From: Rhodoblastus sp963828185
GTDB lineage: Bacteria > Pseudomonadota > Alphaproteobacteria > Rhizobiales > Beijerinckiaceae
Direction: 5' to 3'
DNA length: 64,000 nucleotides
NCBI GenBank assembly: GCA_963828185.1
Contig: CAWHDV010000008.1
Coordinates: 128,034-192,033 of the forward strand
Shown one piece after another: positions 25,811 to 34,811 of this stretch; positions within the stretch are counted from its first letter, which is position 1; every line of letters starts with the position of its first letter. The translations under genes were made by a program, and so were the position numbers. A model generated the notes under the pieces. The model ran no database searches and had not been told where the DNA came from. It saw only the letters and a program-made list of their open reading frames with translations.

Positions 25811-27793
25811 TTAAAACAGCGTCAATCCCAGCACGAGCACGAGCAGGAAGCCGATCAGGCCGATGTAAAAGTTCAAGCTTCCCGACTGGAGCAATCGAAG
25901 TTTGCCGGAAACGGCGCGCACGGCGCGCACCGAGGGCTCGAACAGGTGGGGACCAAAAATCGGCGCCACGTCGTGTTCGAAACTGAGTTTCTTCACGAAA
26001 TAGCCGCCGGCGTCGGCATCCCGCTCGGTGATCGCCGTCGGGCGATAGACGAAACTGTAGAATGTGCGCATGGCGTTCGAGAAAGTCAGGGCGGTCGTCG
26101 CGGCCCGCGCCGGATCGTGCGAGAGCCCGCCGTACCAGACCCGGGATCGACGGACGGGATAGCGTCGACTGGCCAGGATGAGCCCCACCGGCACGAGCGC
26201 CAGAAGCGGCATGACGACGACAAGCAGCGTCGGCGAAATGAACGCGAAATGCGCGGTGAGGGGAACGAGAAGCGGACCGTCGTGCATCAGGCGTGATACG
26301 GAAGCGCCAAAATGGTTCGCCGTCGCCACATCGAGCGCGTCCAGCCAGATCGGCATGCCCGCCCCGAGGGCAAGGACCGAAAGTCCCAGCAAGCCGACGG
26401 TCAACGCGTAGGGGCGCGAGATCGGCGCGGCGCGACTGGCGTCTCGCCCGAGAGCGCCAATGCCGAACAGCTTCACGAAAGTGGCGAATGCGATGGCCGC
26501 GGTAAGAGCCAGTCCGGCGCCGGTGAGCGCCAGCACGAGACGGCCGGCGAGGTCGGGCAGATGAAAACCCTGGAAGACCGTCTGGAACATGAACCATTCG
26601 CTGACGAAGCCGGCGACCGGCGGCATGGCCGCGAGACTCATGGCGCTGAACAGGGCGCCGACGCCGAACAGCCAATTGCGTCCCGCCCCGCTCGTCGTGA
26701 TCGCATAGGTTCCCGACGAGCGATACAATCCGTCCGCCGCCAGGAACAACGAACCCTTCGCCAGCGCATGGCCGGCGAGATGCAGCAGCGCGACGGTCCA
26801 GGCAAGCCCGGCGAGATCGGCCATGCGATAGTGGCGAAAGAGCATCGCGGCGCCGAGGGCGACGACAGCGATCGACGCGTTTTCCGCGGAAGAAAAGCTC
26901 AGGAGCCGGCGCCAGTCATCCTGCTGGAACGCATAGAGGATGGTCAGGATAGCGCTGATCGTTCCAACCACGATGACAATGATGGAAAGCAACGGGAACG
27001 AATGATCGGGCGCCGCGGGCAGCCATTCGACCAATCCGCGCGATAGCCCGAAGAACGCCGCATTCAATACGACCCCGGAAAGGATCGCGCCCGTCGCGCC
27101 GCTGCCGGAGCCGTAAGCGCCCGGAAACCACTCGTAAAACGGCGCCAACCCGAGCTTCGCGCCGAAGCCGGCCAGCAAGAGAAGGCCGACGCCAAGCCGC
27201 ATTGCCGGCGTCAAACCCGACGCGCCCTTGACGAAGCCCGCGAAGCCGAGCGAATTGGCTCCAAGGCTTAAAATTGCGACGGCAAGGACAAGGGCGACAG
27301 CGCCGACTTCCAGCAGCGCAAGCATGAACAGGATCGTCCGTCCGGGCGACGGCTCCATCCGCTCCGACAAGATCATCACGGCGCCGCCGAGACCTATCGC
27401 CTCCCAGGCGACAAGCAATGCGGCTCCGTTTTGCAGCCCGAACACGCCGAGCGCGCCGAGCAGGCTGAAGGCCGCGCCGAAAAACCAGCCGCCTCGGCCG
27501 CGCTCCGACGGACTAGCAAACGCACACGCGAACACGGCCGGCGTCAAACCGAACCCGAGCAGCCACAGGGCCTCCGGCGCCAGATGGAAGGCCACGGCTT
27601 CCCCCGCGAGCCGGACCGGCAGCCGAACCGGGTCGGCCGCATTCGGAAGCGCGAGACTGGCGGCGGCAACGCCAGCGACGGCGCCGATGGCCAGCAGAAC
27701 GCCGCTGAGCCTAGCCCAACGCTTCGACAGCGCAGCGACGGCCGCTCCTGCCCACAGCACGAAGGATGCCAGAAGGAGCCAGTCAGCCGCCAA
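25811..27793 (-). CDS. Hydrogenase-4 component B / NuoL-like proton-translocating subunit
   Basis: A 660-residue antiporter-like membrane subunit of the ND5/MrpA family. It has the conserved helix-7 lysine region (FGAKLGLAPFYEWFPGAYGS), the helix with FSSAENASIAVVALGAAMLF and the lysine in LAGHALAKGSLFLAADGLYR. The long C-terminus includes a conserved soluble stretch (RSRVWYGGLSHDPARAATTA). It is the last gene of the six-gene operon 33168-25811 and overlaps the small-subunit gene by 11 bases. It would move protons while the peripheral arm of this complex I-related enzyme is active. Confidence 0.88.
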   Translation of the reverse strand: MAADWLLLASFVLWAGAAVAALSKRWARLSGVLLAIGAVAGVAAASLALPNAADPVRLPVRLAGEAVAFHLAPEALWLLGFGLTPAVFACAFASPSERGRGGWFFGAAFSLLGALGVFGLQNGAALLVAWEAIGLGGAVMILSERMEPSPGRTILFMLALLEVGAVALVLAVAILSLGANSLGFAGFVKGASGLTPAMRLGVGLLLLAGFGAKLGLAPFYEWFPGAYGSGSGATGAILSGVVLNAAFFGLSRGLVEWLPAAPDHSFPLLSIIVIVVGTISAILTILYAFQQDDWRRLLSFSSAENASIAVVALGAAMLFRHYRMADLAGLAWTVALLHLAGHALAKGSLFLAADGLYRSSGTYAITTSGAGRNWLFGVGALFSAMSLAAMPPVAGFVSEWFMFQTVFQGFHLPDLAGRLVLALTGAGLALTAAIAFATFVKLFGIGALGRDASRAAPISRPYALTVGLLGLSVLALGAGMPIWLDALDVATANHFGASVSRLMHDGPLLVPLTAHFAFISPTLLVVVMPLLALVPVGLILASRRYPVRRSRVWYGGLSHDPARAATTALTFSNAMRTFYSFVYRPTAITERDADAGGYFVKKLSFEHDVAPIFGPHLFEPSVRAVRAVSGKLRLLQSGSLNFYIGLIGFLLVLVLGLTLF

Positions 27794-28581
27794 CGCGACC
27801 TCCCCTGACCCGTTGAGGCGCGCGATCGAGAAACATCAGCAGCGCCTCGATGATCGCCGCAGGATTCGGAGGGCATCCTGGCAAATAGAGATCGACCGGA
27901 AGCACGCCTTCAAGTCCTGTGCCGCAAGCATAATTCCCGCCGGCGATTCCTCCCGACACCGCGCAGGTCCCTACCGCCATGACCCATCGCGGTTCCGGCA
28001 TGGCCTCATAGGTCGCCCGGAGCGGCTCGAGCATTGGCCGCGTGACCGGCCCCGTCACCAGCAACAAATCGGCGAAGCGCGGCGAAGGCGTGAAAAAGAC
28101 GCCGAAGCGGTGCAGGTTGTAGAAGGGATTGTCCAGGCCTTGCAACTCGGATTCGCAGCCATTGCACGAGCCGGCGTCAACGTGGCGAACATGCAGGCTG
28201 CGGCGGAACGCTTGACGGTCTTGGCGCTCTTGCTTGCCCGCGGCCTGCGGCGCCTTGGCGTCCGCAGCCCACACGAGGTCATCGCGGCTGCGGACGCCGA
28301 ACGCCCAATCGCCGGACGGCGCCATGGCCCCGGTCGGACAGGCCTCGGTGCAAAGCTGGCAGACGACGCAACGTCCATAATCCAGCGCGATCTTGCCGTC
28401 GCGCGCTTCGATTGCATGGGTGGGGCAGGCGGCGGCGCAGTCGTCGCAACCTTGCTGGCACGCCTCGGGATTGAATTCGAGGCATGCCGAGAAACCCGGC
28501 CTGCCCGTCGTCGCCCTTCGCAGCGGGCCAGGCCGTGGTGGCCTTGCCGCTCGCCAGTCCAAACAAGGTCCAAAGCGCCAT
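27783..28581 (-). pseudogene. Ferredoxin-NuoB/HyfI fusion (small subunit), with one frameshift
   Basis: The N-terminus MALWTLFGLASGKATTAWPA, starting 10 bases after the large-subunit stop, lies in one frame. From FNPEACQQGCDDCAAACPTH onward the protein continues in another; one extra base near 28477 explains it. After two ferredoxin-type 4Fe-4S motifs (CxxCxxxCP twice) comes the hydrogenase/NuoB small-subunit domain: GSCNGCESELQGLDNPFYNL, GTCAVSGG and LYLPGCPPNP supply the four proximal-cluster cysteines. So electron transfer is preserved and HyfH- and HyfI-like modules are fused. Without the indel it would be about 265 residues. Confidence 0.85.
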
Positions 28582-28591
28582 CCTCGTCCCC

Positions 28592-30058
28592 CTAACGGTC
28601 GCAGCCTGCCACGGTCAGCCCGAAGCTCGCCTCGTTGATTGCGTAATCCATCATGTTCGAGTCATGCACGGTGAAGGGAAAGGCGCGCCAGTTCGAGAAC
28701 GAGGGAGACTTGATTTTTACTCGCGCCAGTTTGCCGTCCGTACCGACATGAATAGCGTAGAAGACCGATCCGCGCGGTCCCTCGGCCCATCCCAATCCTT
28801 CGGACAAGGCGGGCGCATCACAGGGCGAGCGCACCTCTCCCGGCTCAAGCAGGAGGAGGACGCGCTGGCAGAGAACAAAGGCCGCTTCGACTTCCGCGAT
28901 GCGAATTCGCGCGCGGGCGTATGCGTCGCCTTCGCCAAGCGTCATCACCGTCAAGGGAAGCTCGGCGTAATGCGCATAGGGATGGTCGCGGCGCAGATCG
29001 CGATCGAGGCCGGAAGCGCGCTCCACCGGCCCTGTCGCGCCCTGGTCGAAAGCGATGTGCTGGCGAAGCCGCCCCGTCGTGATCAGGCGGTCGAGATGGC
29101 TTTCCGATGCTTCCAGGCGACCAACATAGGACACGAATTCGCCCCGCAACGCCTCCAGCGCCTCTCCCAGCCATTGGCCAGGCGCCAGGTCGCGGCGCAA
29201 GCCGCCTGGCGTGAGAAGGCTGCGCAGGAAGCGACTGCCGGTCAACCGCGCGTTCAGTTGCTTGGCCTTTTCCTCAAGCAGCTTTCCCTGCGCCTCGCCG
29301 ACTTTGAGCGTCGTGGTGTGGCAGAGATGGCCGAAATAATGCAGATGGTTGTAAAGACGTTCAAGCTCCGCGAGCAGAACGCGAAGAGCGCGGGCGCGAA
29401 CGGGTATTTCGCATTCCGCCGCGCTTTCCACCGCCTGGCAATAGGCCAAAGCATGCGCGACGGAGCCGACGCCGGAGACGCGTTCCGCCACCACGACCGC
29501 AGGACCCGGCGAACAGCCTTCAAACCGCGTCTCCATCCCTCGGTGTTTGAAGAAAAGCCGCGGCTGATAGTGGATGATGTGCTCGCCGACATAAAAGAAC
29601 ACAAATTCCGCGGATTCGAAAACGTCTCCCCTTACCGGCCCGAACGGGAGTTGCTGCACGTCCTTTGCGTCGAGGGCTGGAAGGTGCTGCCGGCCGTTCA
29701 ACGGCTTACGTTCAACCAGCTCCTCCCCGTTGACCTGCGACGCAGCGCCCTCGCGAAGCACCAGCCGGTAAGGCTCGGGATGATCGGTGAATTGCACACC
29801 GTGGAGATCCATCATTTCGCGTTCGTACCAGGACAGGAGCGGCCATATTTGCGCGAGACTCGGGACCGTGGCCGCCGATGGCAGGATCCAGATTTCGAAA
29901 CCTTGCCGGCCGGGCAACGCGACGACATAGCGGATTTCGATTTCGCCATCTTGCGACCACGCATAGGCGAACTGCATGCGACCGCCCGCATCGCGCAGCG
30001 CCTGCGCGTGCGCGGCGAGCGCGTCTGTGGTGATCGCTTTGATCCGCGCGCCTTTCAT
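28592..30058 (-). CDS. Hydrogenase-4/complex I large-subunit homolog lacking the Ni-binding cysteines
   Basis: A 488-residue fusion of a NuoC-like domain (about 1-150, with WPLLSWYEREMMDLHGVQFT) and a NuoD/HyfG-like domain. In [NiFe] hydrogenases the nickel is held by two CxxC pairs. Here the first pair position reads ERVSGVGSVAHALAYCQAVE (Ser and Gly for Cys) and the C-terminal one reads NEASFGLTVAGCDR, with Thr and Gly at the cysteine positions. No nickel site can form, so it is not a hydrogenase. Quinone- or other-donor-linked activity, as in complex I, is more likely. It starts seven bases after the preceding stop, in the middle of the operon. Confidence 0.9.
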   Translation of the reverse strand: MKGARIKAITTDALAAHAQALRDAGGRMQFAYAWSQDGEIEIRYVVALPGRQGFEIWILPSAATVPSLAQIWPLLSWYEREMMDLHGVQFTDHPEPYRLVLREGAASQVNGEELVERKPLNGRQHLPALDAKDVQQLPFGPVRGDVFESAEFVFFYVGEHIIHYQPRLFFKHRGMETRFEGCSPGPAVVVAERVSGVGSVAHALAYCQAVESAAECEIPVRARALRVLLAELERLYNHLHYFGHLCHTTTLKVGEAQGKLLEEKAKQLNARLTGSRFLRSLLTPGGLRRDLAPGQWLGEALEALRGEFVSYVGRLEASESHLDRLITTGRLRQHIAFDQGATGPVERASGLDRDLRRDHPYAHYAELPLTVMTLGEGDAYARARIRIAEVEAAFVLCQRVLLLLEPGEVRSPCDAPALSEGLGWAEGPRGSVFYAIHVGTDGKLARVKIKSPSFSNWRAFPFTVHDSNMMDYAINEASFGLTVAGCDR

Positions 30059-30065
30059 CGCTTGC

Positions 30066-31536
30066 TCACATTGGGTTGCCGGGCGTGAGGGCTTGGGCGA
30101 TGGTGACGAAATGGTCCCACAATTGCTGCGGCCACCACAGACCCAGGAAAAAAAGCGGCAATATCGCCAGCCACATGGGCGCGAGGCGCCAGGCGTCGAT
30201 CGGGGGCGGCGCCTTGCGTCTCGCGCCGCCGCTCTCGAAATACATCTGCCGGAAGTGATTGAGGAATCCGACAAATATCACGACGAGAAGGACGGCGATC
30301 AGCGCGACCAGCGGCCAATGCGATTGCGTGAGACCAGCGCGCATGATCGTTAACTCGCTTTGGAACAGCCCGAAGGGGGCGCCCGGTAATGGCGACGGCT
30401 CCGGCGAGCCAGAGCCCGCCGAGAACCGGCAGCCTCTCGCCGACGAGGTGAATGCCGTGAATGCGCTTGGCGCCATAGGCGCGCATCACGCTGCCCGCTC
30501 CGAAGAACATCGCCGACTTGTTGAGGGAATGATTCAGCATGTGGTAAAGCGCGCCCGCGACGCCGAGCGAGCCGCCGAGTCCGAAGCCGATGGCGATCAT
30601 TCCCATGTGCTCCACGCTCGAATAGGCCATCAACCGCTTGATCCCGGTCTGGCGAACGATGAAGAGCGCGGCCACGAACAGCGAGACGGCGCCCAATGTG
30701 ATGACGGCGCCACGCGCCAGCGCCGCAATTCCCACGGCGTCGGCGATGGCGAGGTAACGCACGATCCCGACCATGGCCGTGTTGAGCAGCGCGCCCGACA
30801 GCAAGGCCGACACAGGCGCGGGACCTTCGCTATGGGCGTCGGGCAGCCATGTATGCATGGGGGCGAGGCCGGCTTTCGTGCCGTAGCCGATGAGCACAAG
30901 CAAAAATGCAAGCGAGACCAGGGCGGGATTGAGGCGCGGCGCGACCTGGCGCAGCACATCCCAGGTCATGTCGTAGGTCGGGCCGAGGACGAATGTCCCG
31001 CTCCAATAGAACAGGACCGTGCCCAGCAGCGCCAGGCTGATCCCCGCCGAGACGATGATGATGTATTTCCAGGCGGCTTCGATGCTGGCCGCCTCGTGCT
31101 CGAATGCGACGAGGAAAGTGCTGATGAGGGTCGTCAGCTCGATCGCGATCCAGTAAAGCCCGGCGTTGTTCATCAACGGGGCGATCAACGTGCTCAGAGC
31201 AAATCCCGCGAACATCGCGTAAAAGCGATTGAGGCGTTGGGGTTTGTCGAGGAGGCGCATGTAGCCGACGGCATAGATCGACGCCAGGAAGTAGACGATC
31301 GCCGCACAAAAAATCGACCAGGCGCCGAGCCCGTCGATGACGATGTAGCCATCCAGGAATGTGGTCGGCCCGCATGGCGCGATCAGCAGAATGGCGCAGA
31401 TCGAGGCCAGCGAGACGGCGCTCGCTGACAGGTTGAGCAGTTCCGCGGCGCGCGGCCCTCTCGTGACCGCGATAAGGAAGATTGCGACCGCGGGCGCCAG
31501 GGTCATCGTTGCAACGAGTGGTCCGACCGCGCCCAT
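30066..31536 (-). pseudogene. HyfF/NuoM-like antiporter subunit, with one frameshift
   Basis: A proton-translocating membrane subunit of about 490 residues. The first frame (from MGAVGPLVATMTL) carries the ND4/ND5 signatures GLYWIAIELTTLISTFLVAF, GYGTKAGLAPMHTWLPDAHS and SSVEHMGMIAIGFGLGGSLG up to GLWLAGAVAITG. The C-terminal helices (FGLFQSELTIMRAGLTQSHW to LTPGNPM) continue in a second frame. The break is near 30374-30386 in a G/C-run, and a one-base insertion or two-base loss fits. Homologs read GxPPFGLF exactly here. The start overlaps the hyfE-like stop (TGATG). Third gene of the operon. Confidence 0.85.
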
Positions 31537-32216
31537 CAGCCCACCAGACGCTTGAGGTGGAGGGAGCTGGTCGTGCCGACGTGGGTCAAAAGGTACTGAA
31601 CCAGGACGCCAAAGCACGCCACGACGATGAGAAGATCGAAGAGGATGACGATCTCGATCAGAAGCGGCATGCCCGGCACGAGGATTTGCGCGCCGAGGAA
31701 AACGCCGTTCTCCAAGACGAGCAGGCCGAGAATTTGACTGACCGCCTCATGGCGAACCGAAAGCATCAAAAAGCCGATGAGTTTCATCGACAACATCACG
31801 GTTAGCGCGAGGACCGCGACCGTTCCGGCGAGACCCAACGCTTCGCCGATACGATAGGAGACGGCCAGCGCAAAGATCACGGCAAAGGCGCCGACGACGA
31901 GGCTCGAACTCGCCTGCAAGATGACATGCGCTTCGCGGCTGACCTCGAGGCGGCGGATGATCCTGAGGATCAGATAGGGCAGCAGCAGTCCGCGGAATGC
32001 GGCAGTGAGAATGGCGACAATGTAGAGTTCGGCATAGTTTCCATAGAACCCGACGGCGGCCGATAATGCAGCGATCAGCCACGACTGGGCTGCGAAGGCG
32101 AACATGTAATGGCGCAATGAATGCGACCCGAGCATCACGAAGGCGAGCAGCAGGCTGCCAATCGCCAACAGGCTGAACAGCGAAGCAGGAAGAGGAGCGA
32201 GGTGCGCTGCAAGCAT
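31536..32216 (-). CDS. Hydrogenase-4 component E-like (NuoK-containing) membrane subunit
   Basis: A 226-residue protein with about seven hydrophobic segments. The C-terminal part is NuoK-like (LLVLENGVFLGAQILVPGMP followed by LLIEIVILFDLLIVVACFGV), with the glutamate of the LEN motif that carries protons in NuoK. The N-terminal helices match HyfE (FAAQSWLIAALSAAVGFYGN). It starts four bases after the NuoH-like stop and overlaps the next gene by one base, so it belongs to the operon. Confidence 0.9.
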   Translation of the reverse strand: MLAAHLAPLPASLFSLLAIGSLLLAFVMLGSHSLRHYMFAFAAQSWLIAALSAAVGFYGNYAELYIVAILTAAFRGLLLPYLILRIIRRLEVSREAHVILQASSSLVVGAFAVIFALAVSYRIGEALGLAGTVAVLALTVMLSMKLIGFLMLSVRHEAVSQILGLLVLENGVFLGAQILVPGMPLLIEIVILFDLLIVVACFGVLVQYLLTHVGTTSSLHLKRLVG

Positions 32217-32220
32217 GGGG

Positions 32221-33168
32221 TCAACTCAGCTGCGTGCCGACGATGGCGAGGATTGCGAGAAGAAACGACGCGGCAAGCGGCTCCTGGTAACGGTAAAATC
32301 GAAGGCGCGACTGGACGGTCTCGACAAAGACCACGACGCAGCCGACGACAAGAAATTTGGCGAGAAGTGCGGCGATCGATCCGACGACGCCGAGCGCCGT
32401 TCCCTCGGTGGACAAGGCCCAGGGAAAGAGCAGCACATTCGAGAAAATCGTGTAGAGGATGAACTGCTTCATCATCGAGGCCCACTTCAGGATGGCGAGC
32501 ATCGGACCGGAATATTCGAGGATGCGCGCCTCGTCGATCATGTAGATTTCGATATGCGTGCTGGAATGGATCGGCAGCCGGTCGGTCTCGACAAGCAGCA
32601 GGACGAAGAAGGCGGCGACCAGGAACAAGTGCGTCGGCCCCCAGTAGATCGAGGGCTGCGCCACCAGCAGGTGATTGACGACAAAAGGGAGCATCGCCTT
32701 CGCCAGCAACGTGATTCCGACGAAGACCAAAATCAGCGTGGGCTCGGCGAGAATGGTGACCATGACGGCCCGGCTCGAGCCGATGCCGCCATAGGCGCTA
32801 CGGGTGTCGAGACCGGCGAGCGTGAACATGAACGAGCCGAGCGTGAGTATCAGGCCGCCGCCAAGGATATCGCCCATGTCGGACAGCGGCAGCGGATAGT
32901 TCGTCAGGACGGGAATGAGAATTGGAACCGTCAAGGTCGTGGTGAACGCGACGATCGGCGCCACCCAATACAACCACGACGCGGTGTCGGGAAAGACGAT
33001 CTGCTTGTGGAACAGCTTCCAGAGGTCGCGATAGGGTTGGAGGACGCCCGGCCCCTGGCCTCTCTGCGCCCGTTCTTCAAACTGGAGGATGACGCCCTGC
33101 AGGAGAGGAGCGAACAGCAGCGTCGCGAGAACCTGTGCTATCTGCAGAAGAACGTCCCGAACGGTCAT
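32221..33168 (-). CDS. Hydrogenase-4 component C / NuoH-like membrane subunit
   Basis: A 315-residue, eight-helix subunit that joins the peripheral and membrane arms in complex I and group 4 hydrogenases. Typical segments are QGPGVLQPYRDLWKLFHKQI, the cytoplasmic loop with VAAFFVLLLVETDRLPIHSS and STHIEIYMIDEARILEYSGP. The conserved Glu/Asp residues of these loops, which form the quinone/proton path, are present. It is the first gene of the six-gene operon. I chose ATG at 33168; an in-frame ATG at 33195 adds nine residues. Confidence 0.9.
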   Translation of the reverse strand: MTVRDVLLQIAQVLATLLFAPLLQGVILQFEERAQRGQGPGVLQPYRDLWKLFHKQIVFPDTASWLYWVAPIVAFTTTLTVPILIPVLTNYPLPLSDMGDILGGGLILTLGSFMFTLAGLDTRSAYGGIGSSRAVMVTILAEPTLILVFVGITLLAKAMLPFVVNHLLVAQPSIYWGPTHLFLVAAFFVLLLVETDRLPIHSSTHIEIYMIDEARILEYSGPMLAILKWASMMKQFILYTIFSNVLLFPWALSTEGTALGVVGSIAALLAKFLVVGCVVVFVETVQSRLRFYRYQEPLAASFLLAILAIVGTQLS

Positions 33169-33576
33169 TGGACAGTTCTCGGCAAGCCGCGCCAAATGGC
33201 TGCGAACTGCGAACGATCAGGGACAAGGGGAAATCGCTCTTTCAAGGCGCACACTCCCATCTGCCAAAATTGGCTCGACAGGAGTCATCAGCCCTGGGGG
33301 CGGTTAGATGGCGAACTCCATCACCACGGCGCTTAGGCTGCGCGCGGCGCCATGACTTGTCAAGAGGCGTCGCCGTCCAGTTCGGATCGATCTTTGCTGA
33401 CAATCTGATGCCCCTGCCAAGCCGACGGTCTATCCAACATTCAGGGGCGACCCATCGTTCCATGGTTCTCGTTGGCGCATTCGGCTTCAGCTTCCAGGCG
33501 CGAACGCTTCCGACTGACGAGCAGACGATCATGACGAGAAACCGAGGTCTGTTCAGGCGCGGGACTCGGCCTGCGC
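33169..33576. other. Gene-free stretch upstream of the hydrogenase-related operon
   Basis: About 400 bases with no supportable gene. The open frames are compositional. The promoter for the leftward six-gene operon should lie here. I see no clear palindrome. The region borders a histidine-kinase remnant, so part of it may be the decayed 3' tail of that gene. Confidence 0.4.
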
Positions 33577-33780
33577 CGCCATGAGCGCGGGCGATTTCCG
33601 AGGCGATATAAAGCCCCAGCCCCGATCCCTGTTTGCTTGGACTGTTACGCTCAATTTTAGCGGCGCCCGACGCGTCCGTCCTTCGCGCCATGTGTCAGGG
33701 CGTTCGCGACCAGATTGGAAAGCAACCGCGTCACGTTGCTCCATGTGCACGGACGCGAATGGGAGCTTTGCAATCCGCAT
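33577..33780 (-). pseudogene. Remnant of a histidine-kinase ATPase domain
   Basis: Two diagnostic blocks survive on the minus strand. NVTRLLSNLVANALTHGAKD (from 33737) is an N-box and ends in an in-frame stop. SPSKQGSGLGLYIASEIARA with HGG (about 33655-33577), in a different frame, is the G2 box. In intact kinases about 50 residues including the G1 box separate these; here fewer than 20 remain. So the copy has a deletion, a stop and a frame change. No kinase core is found nearby. It lies between the oxidase operon and the hydrogenase-related operon. Confidence 0.65.
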
Positions 33781-33801
33781 ATCGCGGACAAAGACATCCG
33801 C

Positions 33802-34164
33802 TCAACGGCCTTGCAGAGGAGCGTGGAAACTCTGCCCGGCGGGATTGTACAGCGCCGGCCAGCCCCGGCGGTTGGAATAGTCGGTCATGCTGAGGCCAAA
33901 CAGGAACAACAGCCAGAAGAAGCCGCTGGCCGCGAACATCCACTTCAGCGTCGGCGGCCCCTTCAAGCGCATGAACAGGCTGAACAGGATCGCGGTCTGG
34001 GTCGCAGCGACGCAGAACTCGGCGATCGGCCCCCACTTGCCGAGCCCGAGGAAAGCCGTCCACAAACTGGCGCCGCCGAGCAGCATCATGACCAGCCAGG
34101 CGACGACGAAGGGCGCCGCCCGCGCGCGCCTCGCGTCGGTCTCGATTTTCGGCGCGGCGCTCAT
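33802..34164 (-). CDS. Cytochrome c oxidase subunit IV-like small membrane protein
   Basis: A 120-residue protein with three hydrophobic segments (PFVVAWLVMMLLGGASLWTA; the IAEFCVAATQTAILFSLFMR segment with an embedded Glu; and WMFAASGFFWLLFLFGLSMT). This is the usual plan of the small fourth subunit of caa3 oxidases. The start at 34164 overlaps the subunit III stop by four bases (ATGA). It is the last gene of the twelve-gene ACIII-oxidase operon. The C-terminus (YNPAGQSFHAPLQGR) is soluble. Confidence 0.8.
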   Translation of the reverse strand: MSAAPKIETDARRARAAPFVVAWLVMMLLGGASLWTAFLGLGKWGPIAEFCVAATQTAILFSLFMRLKGPPTLKWMFAASGFFWLLFLFGLSMTDYSNRRGWPALYNPAGQSFHAPLQGR

Positions 34165-34811
34165 GAGCGGCCTACCAGGTAAATGCACGGGTAGAGGTAA
34201 AGCCAGACCGTATCGACGAAGCTCCAGTAGATGCCGACAACTTCGATCGGCGCGAAATAGGCGGGCGTGATCTCGCCCCTGCGAATTTTCCACAGCAGGA
34301 TATAGAGGACGAGGCCGATGCCGATCGTCAGATGGATGGCGTGCAGCCCGGTCGCGACCCAATAGAACACCCAGAACAATTCGCCGGCCGGCCCTTCGCC
34401 CGGCTTCGCCACGTAATTGACGACCGGAACGACCTTGTCCTGAAAGTCGAGATAATATTCGAAGCCCTTGACCCCCAGGAAGAGGAGGCCGAGCGCCACG
34501 GTCGCCACGAGCCAGCGGACCATGGTCTTGCGCCGCCCCTGCGCCGCGGCGTTGACGGCGAGCACCATGGTCAGGCTGCTGGTCAGCAGCAGCGCAAAAT
34601 TGACGCTGCCGCACCACAGCACGGCCTCCTTGCCCGCGACGGCGAAATCATGCGGATAGGCCAGGCGGTAGATGAAATAGGCGAAGATCAACGCGCCGAA
34701 AAAAATCGTTTCATTGACCAGGAACACCCACATGCCCAGTTCAGCCGTATCGCCTTGCTGCTCGAGGCTCGCATATTGCACTTCGGGGCGCAGGACGACG
34801 TCAGCCGGCAT
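34161..34811 (-). CDS. ctaE: Cytochrome c oxidase subunit III
   Basis: A 216-residue, five-helix COX3 family protein. Signatures are LGMWVFLVNETIFFGALIFA, then GSVNFALLLTSSLTMVLAVN, VKGFEYYLDFQDKVVPVVNY, and the terminal GLHAIHLTIGIGLVLYILLW with GIYWSFVDTVWLYLYPCIYL. The glutamate of the first helix and the HAIH pair are those conserved in the family. ATG at 34811 has a GGAGT site; the gene overlaps the end of ctaD by 11 bases. Confidence 0.93.
   Translation of the reverse strand: MPADVVLRPEVQYASLEQQGDTAELGMWVFLVNETIFFGALIFAYFIYRLAYPHDFAVAGKEAVLWCGSVNFALLLTSSLTMVLAVNAAAQGRRKTMVRWLVATVALGLLFLGVKGFEYYLDFQDKVVPVVNYVAKPGEGPAGELFWVFYWVATGLHAIHLTIGIGLVLYILLWKIRRGEITPAYFAPIEVVGIYWSFVDTVWLYLYPCIYLVGRS

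Noticed and set aside
30055..30380. C-terminal tail of the first hyfF-like frame (to 30055)
   Set aside because: After AITG the translation becomes compositional, while the other frame continues with good helices and the FGLF motif; the first frame is out of register there.
25811..33168. A functional [NiFe] hydrogenase operon
   Set aside because: All four nickel-binding cysteine positions of the large subunit are substituted, and no maturation genes (hyp) are nearby.
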